NCBI GenBank assembly: GCA_900548205.1
Contig: URJS01000004.1
Location: 1 to 64,000, forward strand
Source of the DNA: an uncultured Roseburia sp.
GTDB taxonomy: Bacteria > Bacillota > Clostridia > Lachnospirales > Lachnospiraceae
Direction of reading: 5' to 3'
Length of the DNA stretch: 64,000 bases
The notes under the pieces are model-generated. The model made no database searches and had not been told where the DNA came from. It saw only the letters and a program-made list of their open reading frames with translations. Each line of letters begins with the position of its first letter. Within the stretch, counting starts at the first letter, position 1. A program made the position numbers and the translations under genes. Positions 43,151 to 51,470 of the stretch are shown here, piece by piece.

Positions 43151-44703
43151 AAAAGATAGAGTTTACAAAAAAGGCGAAGATTCAGGCTTCTGTTGTCGGA
43201 GCGGGATTTTTGTGCCTGCTGGCAGCCTCTGCGATGCAGCAGGTTGGTATCGGACAGGCGTATCAGACAGTGACGTTAAAAGGCACGCCGGTCGGCAGTG
43301 TGGCGGAGAATACGGATGTAAAGGAGCTCTTGCAGGAGGCAAGGCGTGAGGTCTCGCTTGAGACGGGAGAGCGCCTGAGTCTGGAGCTTGATTGCGTGAT
43401 TGAAAAAAGCCGCGGTCTGTTTGAGCAGTTTCTTTCCGAGAGCGAATTAAAAGAAGCGTTTAAGGGCATGATAAGGGAAACGAACGCACAGGGACTCCAG
43501 CGTGCGTATACGGTTGCCATTGACGGCTATCGGGCGAATTTTCTGACGCTTGCCGATGTGGAGACTTTCTTAAATCGTGTGAAGGCGCCCTTGGATGAAA
43601 CGGGACAGTATCAGACGACGCTCTCGGCAACCGATTCCCATATCAAGGGGATCATGAGCGCGGCTTTGTCGGAAACGGAGCCGGAACAAAATGTCGAGGT
43701 CATTCCGGAGGAAACACTTGCCAACGGGGTAAGCTCCGGCGCGCAGGCAGACGTTACCTATGCGATGCAGTATGCGATGGAAAATCCTTCCGCGGGAGGC
43801 TATGAGACCGGTATCCTTGATCTGGAATTTGTGGAAAAGGTAGAGGTTTACGAGAATTTTATCAAGCCCGAGGAGCTTTCCGATATGGAGGAAGCGGTCG
43901 TTGAGGTAACAAAACAAAAGGAATCGAATAAAATATATGTAGTACAGAGCGGAGACTGTCTTTCTGTCATTGCGATGGATCATGATACGACTGTTTCCTC
44001 TATCGTGGCGTTAAACGGACTTTCGAGCGCAGACGAGATGATACGCGACGGACAGGAGCTGATCATTGCAATTCCTGAGCCGGAATTACAGCTTCGCCTG
44101 ACAATGGGGGAGGTGTATGAGGAGGATTATACCGCAGAGCCTGTCATCATAAAGAATGATTCCTGGTACACGACGGAGGAGGTTGTGCACGAGGAGGGAA
44201 GCGTCGGTCATCGCGAGCGCAATGATATTGTCGTATATCAAAACGGAATGGAAGTCAGCCGTGAGATTGTACATGAGAATATCATAACGGAATCAAAGGC
44301 GGCAGTTATCGAGCAGGGAACGGTGGTTCCGCCGACCTATATCAAGCCGCTTGCCGGCGGCAGATTTACTTCGGGCTTCGGACGGCGCTGGGGACGTATG
44401 CACAAGGGAACGGACTGGGCGTGTCCGGTAGGTACGACCGTCTATGCATCCTGTGCGGGAACCGTCATTCAGGCGTCCTACAGCGGCGGATATGGAAACT
44501 GTGTGGTCATCAGTCACGCGGACGGACGGACGACGCGCTATGCGCACAACAGTAAATTGCTGGTAAAAACAGGGCAGCATGTAGAGCAGGGCGAGGCGGT
44601 CGCATTGAGTGGAAATACGGGGCGTTCTACGGGACCGCATGTACATTTTGAGTTATATGTCAACGGTTCTGCCGTAGATCCGCTGGACTACATCAGCTAT
44701 TAA
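43147..44703 (+). CDS. M23 peptidase with LysM and G5 domains
   Basis: A 518-residue membrane-anchored cell-wall enzyme. A membrane segment lies at about 12-32, then a long spacer, a LysM domain (about 261-308, YVVQSGDCLSVIAMDHDTT), a G5-like domain (about 320-390) and a C-terminal LytM/M23 metallopeptidase with HKGTD (His419, Asp423) and HVH (498-500) as zinc ligands. It should cleave peptidoglycan cross-bridges. Translational coupling to aroK is by overlap only; it belongs to envelope maintenance or spore formation. Confidence 0.88.
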   Translation: MKKIEFTKKAKIQASVVGAGFLCLLAASAMQQVGIGQAYQTVTLKGTPVGSVAENTDVKELLQEARREVSLETGERLSLELDCVIEKSRGLFEQFLSESELKEAFKGMIRETNAQGLQRAYTVAIDGYRANFLTLADVETFLNRVKAPLDETGQYQTTLSATDSHIKGIMSAALSETEPEQNVEVIPEETLANGVSSGAQADVTYAMQYAMENPSAGGYETGILDLEFVEKVEVYENFIKPEELSDMEEAVVEVTKQKESNKIYVVQSGDCLSVIAMDHDTTVSSIVALNGLSSADEMIRDGQELIIAIPEPELQLRLTMGEVYEEDYTAEPVIIKNDSWYTTEEVVHEEGSVGHRERNDIVVYQNGMEVSREIVHENIITESKAAVIEQGTVVPPTYIKPLAGGRFTSGFGRRWGRMHKGTDWACPVGTTVYASCAGTVIQASYSGGYGNCVVISHADGRTTRYAHNSKLLVKTGQHVEQGEAVALSGNTGRSTGPHVHFELYVNGSAVDPLDYISY

Positions 44704-44739
44704 GAGAGGATACCGTCATTTGTGGTATGAAAGAATTCC

Positions 44740-44769
44740 TTGACAAATACAGAGAATGGCTACTATAAT
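44740..44769 (+). promoter_or_regulatory. Promoter of murA
   Basis: TTGACA (44740-44745), 18-base spacer, TATAAT (44764-44769), both at consensus. Confidence 0.78.
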
Positions 44770-44806
44770 TACATGTTTGTATGAAGGTTATTCATAGAGG
44801 TGTGAT

Positions 44807-46099
44807 ATGGAACAGTATATAATTAAAGGCGGCAATCCGTTAGTTGGAGAGGTGGAGATCGGCGGTGCAAAAAATGCAGCGCTTGCGATCCTCTCCGCGG
44901 CAGTGATGACGGATGAGACGGTTACGATAGATAATCTTCCGAATGTGAGGGACATTAATGTTCTGCTGAATGCGATCCAGGAGATCGGTGCGCGTGTGGA
45001 GCGAATTGATACCCATACAGTAAGGATCAACGGCTCATTTATCCGTGATCTGAATGTAGATAATGAGTTTATCCGTAAGATACGCGCTTCCTATTATCTG
45101 ATAGGGGCGCTTCTTGGAAAATATAAAAGAGCAGAGGTGGCGCTTCCGGGAGGCTGTGATATTGGAAGCCGCCCGATCGACCTGCATATGAAGGGCTTCC
45201 GTGCACTCGGTGCAAATGTTGACATCAAATACGGACTTGTGATGGCTTCCGCTGACAAACTGGTTGGTACGCATATTTATCTTGATAAGGTTTCTGTGGG
45301 AGCAACGATCAATATCATGATGGCGGCGTCCTTAGCAGAGGGCAAGACGATTATTGAGAATGCAGCCAAAGAGCCGCATGTTGTAGACGTTGCGAATTTC
45401 TTAAGCAGCATGGGCGCGAAGATCCGCGGCGCCGGAACGGATGTCATCCGCATCATAGGCGTTGAGAAGCTGCATAAGACGGAGTATTCGATTATTCCGG
45501 ATCAGATTGAAGCCGGAACCTTTATGCTGGCAGCGGCTGCGACAAAGGGCGATGTGATGATCAAAAATGTCATTCCAAAGCATCTGGAGGCGATCAGCGC
45601 GAAGCTGCTGGAGATTGGCTGTGAGGTGGAGGAGTTTGACGATGCGGTGCGCGTTGTTGCGTCGAAGCTTTTGCATCACACACAGGTTACGACGCTGCCG
45701 TATCCCGGATTTCCGACTGATATGCAGCCGCAGATGGCGGTTGTGCTTGGAATCTCCGAGGGGACCAGCACGGTGACGGAGAGTATTTTTGAAAATCGTT
45801 TTAAGTATGTCGATGAGCTGACGCGTATGGGCGCGAGCATCAAGGTGGAGAGTAATATTGCGATCATCAGCGGTGTGGAGCAGTACACGGGAGCGCGTGT
45901 CAACGCACCGGATCTGCGTGCGGGAGCAGCGCTTGTCATTGCAGGACTTGCGGCTGAGGGCATCACGGTGGTAGACGATATTTACTATATCGAGCGCGGC
46001 TATGAGGAATTTGAGAAGAAGCTGTCTGCGCTTGGCGCTTTGATCGAGAAGGTATCGACAGAGAAGGAGATCCAGAAGTTTACGTTAAAGGTTTCCTGA
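44807..46099 (+). CDS. murA: UDP-N-acetylglucosamine 1-carboxyvinyltransferase
   Basis: First committed step of peptidoglycan synthesis: transfers enolpyruvate to UDP-GlcNAc. The 430-residue protein begins MEQYIIKGGNPLVGEVEIGG, holds the catalytic Cys117 in PGGCDIGSRPIDLH (the fosfomycin target), and has the EPSP-synthase-type repeats of the fold. A consensus promoter precedes it. Confidence 0.95.
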   Translation: MEQYIIKGGNPLVGEVEIGGAKNAALAILSAAVMTDETVTIDNLPNVRDINVLLNAIQEIGARVERIDTHTVRINGSFIRDLNVDNEFIRKIRASYYLIGALLGKYKRAEVALPGGCDIGSRPIDLHMKGFRALGANVDIKYGLVMASADKLVGTHIYLDKVSVGATINIMMAASLAEGKTIIENAAKEPHVVDVANFLSSMGAKIRGAGTDVIRIIGVEKLHKTEYSIIPDQIEAGTFMLAAAATKGDVMIKNVIPKHLEAISAKLLEIGCEVEEFDDAVRVVASKLLHHTQVTTLPYPGFPTDMQPQMAVVLGISEGTSTVTESIFENRFKYVDELTRMGASIKVESNIAIISGVEQYTGARVNAPDLRAGAALVIAGLAAEGITVVDDIYYIERGYEEFEKKLSALGALIEKVSTEKEIQKFTLKVS

Positions 46100-46172
46100 G
46101 AAAATAAAAGGGCAGGGGTTCTCGTGTCTTTTGGAGGAGGCGTGAGAATCCCGCAAGCAAGATTGTTTGTTT

Positions 46173-46210
46173 GACATAAGGGCAGCCCGCGAAGCGTGCT
46201 GCTTGTTGTT
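46173..46210 (+). repeat. Repeat family A, copy 3
   Basis: GACATAAGGGCAGCCCGCGA followed by AGCGTGCTGCTTGTTGTT. Compared with other copies both arms have changed together (CAGC pairs with GCTG), as in a conserved hairpin. Copy 4 follows directly. Confidence 0.7.
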
Positions 46211-46255
46211 GATATAAGAGTGGCTCGCGAAGCGTGCTGCTTGTTGTTTTTATGG
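46211..46255 (+). repeat. Repeat family A, copy 4
   Basis: GATATAAGAGTGGCTCGCGA and AGCGTGCTGCTTGTTG, ending in TTTTTATGG. Tandem with copy 3. Confidence 0.7.
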
Positions 46256-46285
46256 GGAAATCTCGTGCGGGAACAGAGAAAGGAC

Positions 46286-46314
46286 TTGACAGATCAGGGA
46301 AACGGGTGTATCGT
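46286..46314 (+). promoter_or_regulatory. Candidate promoter of metK
   Basis: TTGACA (46286-46291), 17-base spacer, TATCGT (46309-46314), some 40 bases before the riboswitch. Confidence 0.55.
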
Positions 46315-46354
46315 AACACCATAGATTTGAAAATTCAATATTGTGCAAAATTTT

Positions 46355-46496
46355 CTTATTCAGAGTGATGGAGATACATAGGATCGATGAAGTCACGGCA
46401 ACCCCAATACGGAAGGTGCCAGCCTGAGCGAGCAAATGCTGTTATAGCCATGAACCGCAGCAGCGGAAGGTGGCTGCAATAGTTCGAACAATAAGA
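46355..46496 (+). promoter_or_regulatory. SAM-I (S-box) riboswitch of metK
   Basis: The core has the S-box landmarks in order: AGAGTGATGGAG, GATCGATGAAG, CACGGCAACC, GGAAGGTGCCAGCCTG. CTTATT (46355-46360) pairs with AATAAG (46490-46495) as P1. The 3' part has an extended P4-like arm. It is followed by a terminator, so SAM should stop metK transcription. The order of motifs is by eye. Confidence 0.8.
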
Positions 46497-46521
46497 GGAT
46501 TTGATTATCTATCGTTGTCAT

Positions 46522-46552
46522 ATCCGCTTGTGTTCCGCAAGTGGATTTTTTT
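46522..46552 (+). terminator. Terminator of the metK riboswitch
   Basis: ATCCGCTTG pairs with CAAGTGGAT around TGTTCCG; TTTTTT follows. Confidence 0.82.
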
Positions 46553-46575
46553 GCTTAAGGGAAGGAAGGAGATTC

Positions 46576-46668
46576 CCCTATCAAGCAATCCACCTTCGGG
46601 GGATCGCACTGCGTTGGAGAGGAACTGTTTCGCAGATGCGATCCGTTGTAGGCGGAGAGTTTCTTCAA
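46576..46668 (+). repeat. Repeat family B, copy 3 (in the metK leader)
   Basis: Starts CCCTATCAAGCAA; GGATCGCACTGCG and CGCAGATGCGATCC form a long nearly perfect stem. It lies between the riboswitch terminator and the metK ribosome-binding site, so it is transcribed in the read-through message. Confidence 0.7.
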
Positions 46669-46715
46669 TAAAAAAGGCAGTTCGGTTATTTTATTACGAA
46701 AGGAAGAAAGGTGTT

Positions 46716-47897
46716 ATGGAAAAGAGACTATTTACCTCGGAATCAGTGACGGAAGGGCATCCGGATAAGGTGTGCGACGCAATTTCTGACGCGATCCTTG
46801 ATGCGTGTATGGAGGCGGACCCGATGAGCCGTGTTGCCTGTGAGGCGGCAAGCTGCACGGGCTTTGTGCTGGTGACGGGAGAGATTACGACAAAGGCGCA
46901 GCTTGATATTCCGGGCATTGTGCGAAAGACAGTCAACGAGATTGGCTATGACGATGCAAAGACGGGCTTTGACGGAAATACCTGCGCGGTAATGGTGGCG
47001 CTTGACAAGCAGTCGCCGGATATTGCGATGGGTGTGGATAAGGCGCTTGAGGCGCGCGAGGGAGCACTCACTGACGCGCTTGATACGGGAGCCGGCGATC
47101 AGGGAATGATGTTTGGCTATGCAACAAATGAGACCCCGGAGCTGATGCCGTATCCGATCTCACTGGCACATAAGCTTGCATTCCAGCTGACAAAGGTGCG
47201 CAAGGACGGTACGCTTGGCTACTTAAGACCGGACGGCAAGACACAGGTTTCGGTGGAGTATGACGAGAATGGCAAGCCGCTCCGTCTGGAGGCGGTCGTG
47301 TTATCTACACAGCATGACGAGGCGGTGACACAGGAGCAGATCCATGCAGACATCCGCAAATATGTGTTTGATCCGATTCTGCCGAAGGAGCTTTTGGACG
47401 ATAAGACAAAGTTCTTCATCAATCCGACCGGACGCTTTGTCATTGGCGGACCGCATGGAGACGCAGGTCTCACCGGAAGGAAGATCATTGTTGATACCTA
47501 CGGCGGATATGCGCGTCATGGCGGCGGCGCTTTTTCCGGAAAGGACTGCACAAAGGTAGACCGCTCCGCGGCGTATGCAGCCCGCTATGTAGCGAAGAAT
47601 ATCGTTGCGGCAGGCTTGGCAGACCGCTGTGAGATCCAGCTTTCCTATGCGATCGGCGTTGCGCAGCCGACTTCTATCATGGTAGATACGGATGGAACAG
47701 GCAGGGTTTCGGATGAGAGGCTGGTGGAGATTATCCGCGAAAACTTTGATCTTCGTCCGGCGGGTATCATTCAGATGCTGAACCTCAGAAGACCGATTTA
47801 TCGCGCTACGGCGGCGTATGGTCATTTCGGCCGCACGGACTTAGAGCTTCCGTGGGAGGCTACCGACAAGGCGGAGGCATTAAAAAAATATTTATAA
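46716..47897 (+). CDS. metK: S-adenosylmethionine synthetase
   Basis: Makes SAM from methionine and ATP. The 393-residue enzyme has FTSESVTEGHPDKVCDAISD, GAGDQGMMFGYA and the P-loop-like GGAFSGKDCTKVDRSAAYAARY (given in part). The frame is open upstream through the riboswitch, but the ATG at 46716 behind AGAAAGG gives the usual MEKRLFTSESV start. Expression should fall when SAM is abundant. Confidence 0.95.
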   Translation: MEKRLFTSESVTEGHPDKVCDAISDAILDACMEADPMSRVACEAASCTGFVLVTGEITTKAQLDIPGIVRKTVNEIGYDDAKTGFDGNTCAVMVALDKQSPDIAMGVDKALEAREGALTDALDTGAGDQGMMFGYATNETPELMPYPISLAHKLAFQLTKVRKDGTLGYLRPDGKTQVSVEYDENGKPLRLEAVVLSTQHDEAVTQEQIHADIRKYVFDPILPKELLDDKTKFFINPTGRFVIGGPHGDAGLTGRKIIVDTYGGYARHGGGAFSGKDCTKVDRSAAYAARYVAKNIVAAGLADRCEIQLSYAIGVAQPTSIMVDTDGTGRVSDERLVEIIRENFDLRPAGIIQMLNLRRPIYRATAAYGHFGRTDLELPWEATDKAEALKKYL

Positions 47898-47969
47898 AGC
47901 AGCGGTTTATGAAAAGTTTAGACAAATTTACAGGAATTATATAAAATTCGGAATTTTTCATGCTATAAT

Positions 47970-48004
47970 GGGTCATAGGATAGCAATCCTGTGGCCCGTT
48001 TTTC
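47970..48004 (+). terminator. Terminator after metK
   Basis: GGGTCATAGGAT pairs with ATCCTGTGGCCC around AGCA, then GTTTTTCC. Confidence 0.8.
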
Positions 48005-48237
48005 CTATCACAGGGAGTTTTTTGTTTCCTGTGGGAGGAAACCTCGGAGGGCTGACGCGTTGTGTGAGGATGCGCATTCATAGGTGCGGAATATTGCGCT
48101 GCAATGATGTCTGCACGGCACAAATGCGCGTTGTTTATAGAGTATTGCAGTGGGAGAGCATGGTGTCTCTTTAGGATGTACGAGCATCTGGGGGAGCGAT
48201 GGCTGCTGCTTGAAAGGCTGGGAGAAGGGAAGAAACT
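48005..48237 (+). other. Gap before the sensor kinase; no gene or clear site
   Basis: The sequence has no convincing reading frame, terminator or consensus promoter. A promoter for the two-component pair must lie here or in the region of a TATAAT at 47964, whose -35 is poor. Confidence 0.4.
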
Positions 48238-49725
48238 ATGAAATTTCGGAATAAGATCATGATTTCATTTTGTATTATCATATTTGTTCCGATTATGCTG
48301 TCGCTGATCATGCTGTTTAGTTTTCAGCAGATTCAGATTCGAGCGATCAAACAAACCTATGGTGTGGAGAATGCGGATTACAGCTGCTTTTCTAATTCGA
48401 TGCAGCTGTTCAGCCGCTTTACAAAAGAGACATTTACAGAGCTGTCTGAGACGGCGAGACGTCATCCGGAGCAGATGGAGGATCAGAGCTATTTAGAGGA
48501 GGTCAACCACAGATTGGAGGAAAAGAGCTCCTATCTCGTGGTCCGCAGGGCAGATATACTGACCTATATCGGAGCGGATGCGGCGTCATCCCTTCTGATG
48601 GAGCTGCCGGGATATGGAGAGGCAGACAGCAGCGTCAACAGCGGGATGTATATTGATGGCGAGGAGCAGGCGCTGATCAAGCAGATTGATTTTCAATATC
48701 CGGACAGTACGGAGGGGAGCGCGTTTATTGTCACGCTCATCGATGACACTGTGCCGGAGATCAAGACGCTGCTGGCAGATGCCATGATCGCGATTGTGAT
48801 GATCTTGGTGCTGACGGCGTGTATGCTTACGATCTGGATTTATACAAGTATGATCAATCCGATCAAGAAGCTGCAGCTTGCAGCACAGAATATCAAGGAG
48901 GGAAATCTTGATTTCACGGTGGAGGCAGAGAGCGGGGACGAGATCGGTGAGCTGTGCAGAAGCTTTGAGGAGATGCGGCAGCGCTTAAAGGACAGCGCGG
49001 AGGAGAAGATTGCGAGCGAGAAGGAGAGCCGGGCGCTCATCAGCAATATTGCGCATGATCTTAAGACGCCGATCACCGCGCTCAAGGGATATGCGGAGGG
49101 CATTATGGACGGCGTGGCAGACACGGAGGAGAAGCGGGATCGTTATATCCGTACGATCTACAATAAGGCGAACGAGATGGATACCCTGCTCAATGAGCTG
49201 ACGCTTTACTCCAAGATCGATACGAACCGCATTCCTTATAATTTTGCAAAGCTGAATGTATCTGCCTATTTCAGCGACTGTATTGAGGAACTCAGTCTTG
49301 ATCTTGAGACAAAAAATATTGGACTTGCATACTTTAACTATGCCGATGAGGGTGTGCAGATCATCGCGGACCCCGAACAGTTAAAGCGCGTGATCAACAA
49401 TATTGTCGGCAATTCCGTCAAATATCTGGATAAGCCCAAGGGGCTGATCAATATCCGCATCAAGGACGTTGGTGATTTTATCCAGGTGGAGATCGAGGAC
49501 AATGGACGCGGCATTGCAGCGCGCGATCTGCCGTATATTTTTGACCGTTTTTACCGCGGCGACGCTTCACGCAATTCCTCGACAGGAGGAAGCGGGATCG
49601 GATTGTCGATCGTCAAGAAGATCATTGAAGATCACGGTGGAAAAATATGGGCGACAAGCAAAGAGGATATGGGAACAGTGATGTATTTTGTAATACGAAA
49701 ATATCAGGAGGTGCTGAATGAGTAA
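48238..49725 (+). CDS. Membrane sensor histidine kinase
   Basis: A 495-residue kinase. Two membrane segments (about 10-30 and 180-205) enclose an outward-facing sensor; then HAMP (about 205-260), the dimerisation domain with phospho-acceptor His273 in SNIAHDLKTPI, and the ATPase domain with DNGRGIA and GGSGIGLSIVKKI. It should phosphorylate the regulator whose gene overlaps its end by 8 bases. The stimulus is unknown. Confidence 0.92.
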   Translation: MKFRNKIMISFCIIIFVPIMLSLIMLFSFQQIQIRAIKQTYGVENADYSCFSNSMQLFSRFTKETFTELSETARRHPEQMEDQSYLEEVNHRLEEKSSYLVVRRADILTYIGADAASSLLMELPGYGEADSSVNSGMYIDGEEQALIKQIDFQYPDSTEGSAFIVTLIDDTVPEIKTLLADAMIAIVMILVLTACMLTIWIYTSMINPIKKLQLAAQNIKEGNLDFTVEAESGDEIGELCRSFEEMRQRLKDSAEEKIASEKESRALISNIAHDLKTPITALKGYAEGIMDGVADTEEKRDRYIRTIYNKANEMDTLLNELTLYSKIDTNRIPYNFAKLNVSAYFSDCIEELSLDLETKNIGLAYFNYADEGVQIIADPEQLKRVINNIVGNSVKYLDKPKGLINIRIKDVGDFIQVEIEDNGRGIAARDLPYIFDRFYRGDASRNSSTGGSGIGLSIVKKIIEDHGGKIWATSKEDMGTVMYFVIRKYQEVLNE

Positions 49726-50407
49726 GGTATTGATCATTGAAGATGAGGTGGCGATCGCAGAATTAGAGCGGGATTATCTGGAGCTGAGCGGCTTTGACGT
49801 GGAGACGGAGAACGACGGTCTTGTCGGTCTAAAGCGCGCGCTTTCCGAGGACTTTGACATGTTTATTCTCGATCTGATGCTTCCGGGGGTGGACGGCTTT
49901 GAAATCTGCCGCCAGATACGGGAGGAGAAAAATACGCCGATTTTAATGGTATCTGCGAAAAAGGATGATATTGATAAGATACGCGGTCTTGGTCTTGGAG
50001 CGGACGATTATATCACGAAGCCGTTCTCGCCGAGTGAGCTGGTGGCGCGCGTCAAGGCGCACCTTGCCCGCTATGAGCGTCTGATCGGCAGCAATTCCCC
50101 GGAGAATGAGGTGATTGAAATACGCGGCATCCGTATTGATAAGACGGCGAGACGCGTCTGGGTAAACGGTGAGGAGCGGCAGTTTACAACAAAGGAATTT
50201 GATCTTTTGACGTTCCTTGCGGAGAATCCGAATCATGTATTTACGAAGGAGGAGCTGTTCCGCGAGATATGGGATATGGAATCGATCGGGGATATTGCGA
50301 CTGTCACGGTGCATATCAAAAAGATCCGTGAAAAAATCGAGATGAATACAAATAAGCCGCAGTATATCGAGACAATCTGGGGCGTGGGCTACCGGTTTAA
50401 GCTGTAG
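49718..50407 (+). CDS. OmpR/PhoB family response regulator
   Basis: A 229-residue regulator with a receiver domain (Asp52 in ILDLMLPGVDGFE, Lys in KPFSPSEL) and a C-terminal winged helix (FTKEELFREIWDMESIGD, TVTVHIKKIREKIE). Cognate of the kinase upstream. Repeat A follows its stop by 19 bases and may terminate the transcript. Confidence 0.93.
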   Translation: MSKVLIIEDEVAIAELERDYLELSGFDVETENDGLVGLKRALSEDFDMFILDLMLPGVDGFEICRQIREEKNTPILMVSAKKDDIDKIRGLGLGADDYITKPFSPSELVARVKAHLARYERLIGSNSPENEVIEIRGIRIDKTARRVWVNGEERQFTTKEFDLLTFLAENPNHVFTKEELFREIWDMESIGDIATVTVHIKKIREKIEMNTNKPQYIETIWGVGYRFKL

Positions 50408-50425
50408 ATGCGGATGTTTGTATTT

Positions 50426-50467
50426 GACATAAGAGTGGCTTGCGGAGCGTGTTGCTCGTTGTTTTTT
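50426..50467 (+). repeat. Repeat family A, copy 5
   Basis: GACATAAGAGTGGCTTGCGG and AGCGTGTTGCTCGTTG, then TTTTTT. The hairpin with U-run right behind a stop codon looks like a terminator. Confidence 0.7.
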
Positions 50468-50473
50468 CATGGC

Positions 50474-50502
50474 TTGACAGTTTCCGCAAATTATATTATC
50501 AT
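50474..50502 (+). promoter_or_regulatory. Promoter of the T-box operon
   Basis: TTGACA (50474-50479), 17-base spacer, TATCAT (50497-50502), just upstream of the T-box leader. Confidence 0.72.
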
Positions 50503-50524
50503 CAAGAAAATACAAAAAGGCTGT

Positions 50525-50800
50525 GAAAAGAGATAGTAGATGCTGTGAATATTACAGAGAGAAGCCGTTTGGTGGAAGGCTTTATAGGAGCAGTGTGGAA
50601 CCGGTCTTGGAGCTGTGCACCGACTATGAGGGGTTTCTCATACAGGCTGCACTGGGATGCGCCCATTACAGCGCGGGAGTATTTGGCGCGGATGGCGCGG
50701 GATACTCGCGGAGGTTTCTGTCGCAAGGCAGGAATGAAGAAAGGTGGTAACACGAAGTGATAAGCTCTCGTCCTTATAAGACAAAGGAAGGAGGGCTTTT
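50525..50800 (+). promoter_or_regulatory. T-box riboswitch leader (proline-type context)
   Basis: The leader has AGAGAG in the stem-I region, a GCCGTTTGGTGGAAGGC apical hairpin, and the T-box AAGGTGGTAACACG at 50741-50754, whose UGGU pairs with an uncharged tRNA 3' end carrying discriminator A. A terminator (AGCTCTCGTCCTT / AAGGAAGGAGGGCT, then TTTTTTT) follows. ATAGT (near 50533) can pair with ACTAT (near 50623) as the base of stem I. CCG at 50601-50603 in GGAACCGG is a candidate specifier for proline; another CCG lies nearby, so this is not certain. proS downstream supports proline. Confidence 0.78.
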
Positions 50801-50804
50801 TTTA

Positions 50805-51452
50805 TTGTCTCAGATGATGTATGAGGATGATGCGCTTCTTGTCTGTATCAAGGAGGCGGGCATCGCCACACAGACGAGAAGTATCGGACAGCGTGATATG
50901 GAGAGTATGCTGCGTACCTACCGTATGCAAAAGGGCGAGCCGTCCTATATCGGCGTTGTGCACCGTCTGGATCAGCCGGTGTCCGGCGTTATGGTATTTG
51001 CAAAGACAAAGAAGGCAGCGGCTGCGCTGAGCCGCCAGATTGCGGCAGCGGCTGCGGATAAGTATTATTATGCGGTAACTGACGGTCTGCCGCAAAGGAA
51101 ATCGGGAAGGCTGGAGAATTATCTGCTGCGCGATGGGAAAACAAACCTCTCGCGTGTCGTTTCCGCAACGACTGCCGGCGCGAAAAGGGCGGAGCTTTTT
51201 TATGAAACGCTTGCGCAGAAGAATGACAGGGCTCTGCTGCGGATCAAGCTTTGCACAGGGCGGCATCACCAGATCCGTGTACAGCTTGCGCACGCGGGAT
51301 GCCCGATTGTCGGCGATCAGAAATATAATTTTAAAGAACATATGAAGCAGACGAAGGGAGCGTTGATGCTGTGCTCTTATAAGCTTGCGTTTACGCATCC
51401 TTTCACAAAAAAGAAGCTGGTATTTGAAATCGAAAATCCATTTTCTATATAA
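50805..51452 (+). CDS. RluA-family RNA pseudouridine synthase
   Basis: About 215 residues with the RluA/RluD catalytic motif GVVHRLDQPVSGVMVF (Asp in HRLDQ) and GRHHQIRVQLAH; an S4 domain is absent. The start is a TTG at 50805 (11 bases after AAGGAGGG) or an ATG at 50814; the Shine-Dalgarno lies inside the T-box terminator stem. It is the first gene of the T-box operon and 18 bases before proS, an unexpected pairing. Target uridine unknown. Confidence 0.82.
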   Translation: MSQMMYEDDALLVCIKEAGIATQTRSIGQRDMESMLRTYRMQKGEPSYIGVVHRLDQPVSGVMVFAKTKKAAAALSRQIAAAAADKYYYAVTDGLPQRKSGRLENYLLRDGKTNLSRVVSATTAGAKRAELFYETLAQKNDRALLRIKLCTGRHHQIRVQLAHAGCPIVGDQKYNFKEHMKQTKGALMLCSYKLAFTHPFTKKKLVFEIENPFSI

Positions 51453-51470
51453 AAAAGAAGGAGATATGCT

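Noticed and set aside
46470..46715. Upstream extension of metK
   Set aside because: The open frame runs through the riboswitch, terminator and repeat B; the ATG at 46716 has a ribosome site and the usual N-terminus.
11735..50467. Repeat family A as CRISPR
   Set aside because: Copies are single or double in separate gaps, without regular spacers or cas genes.
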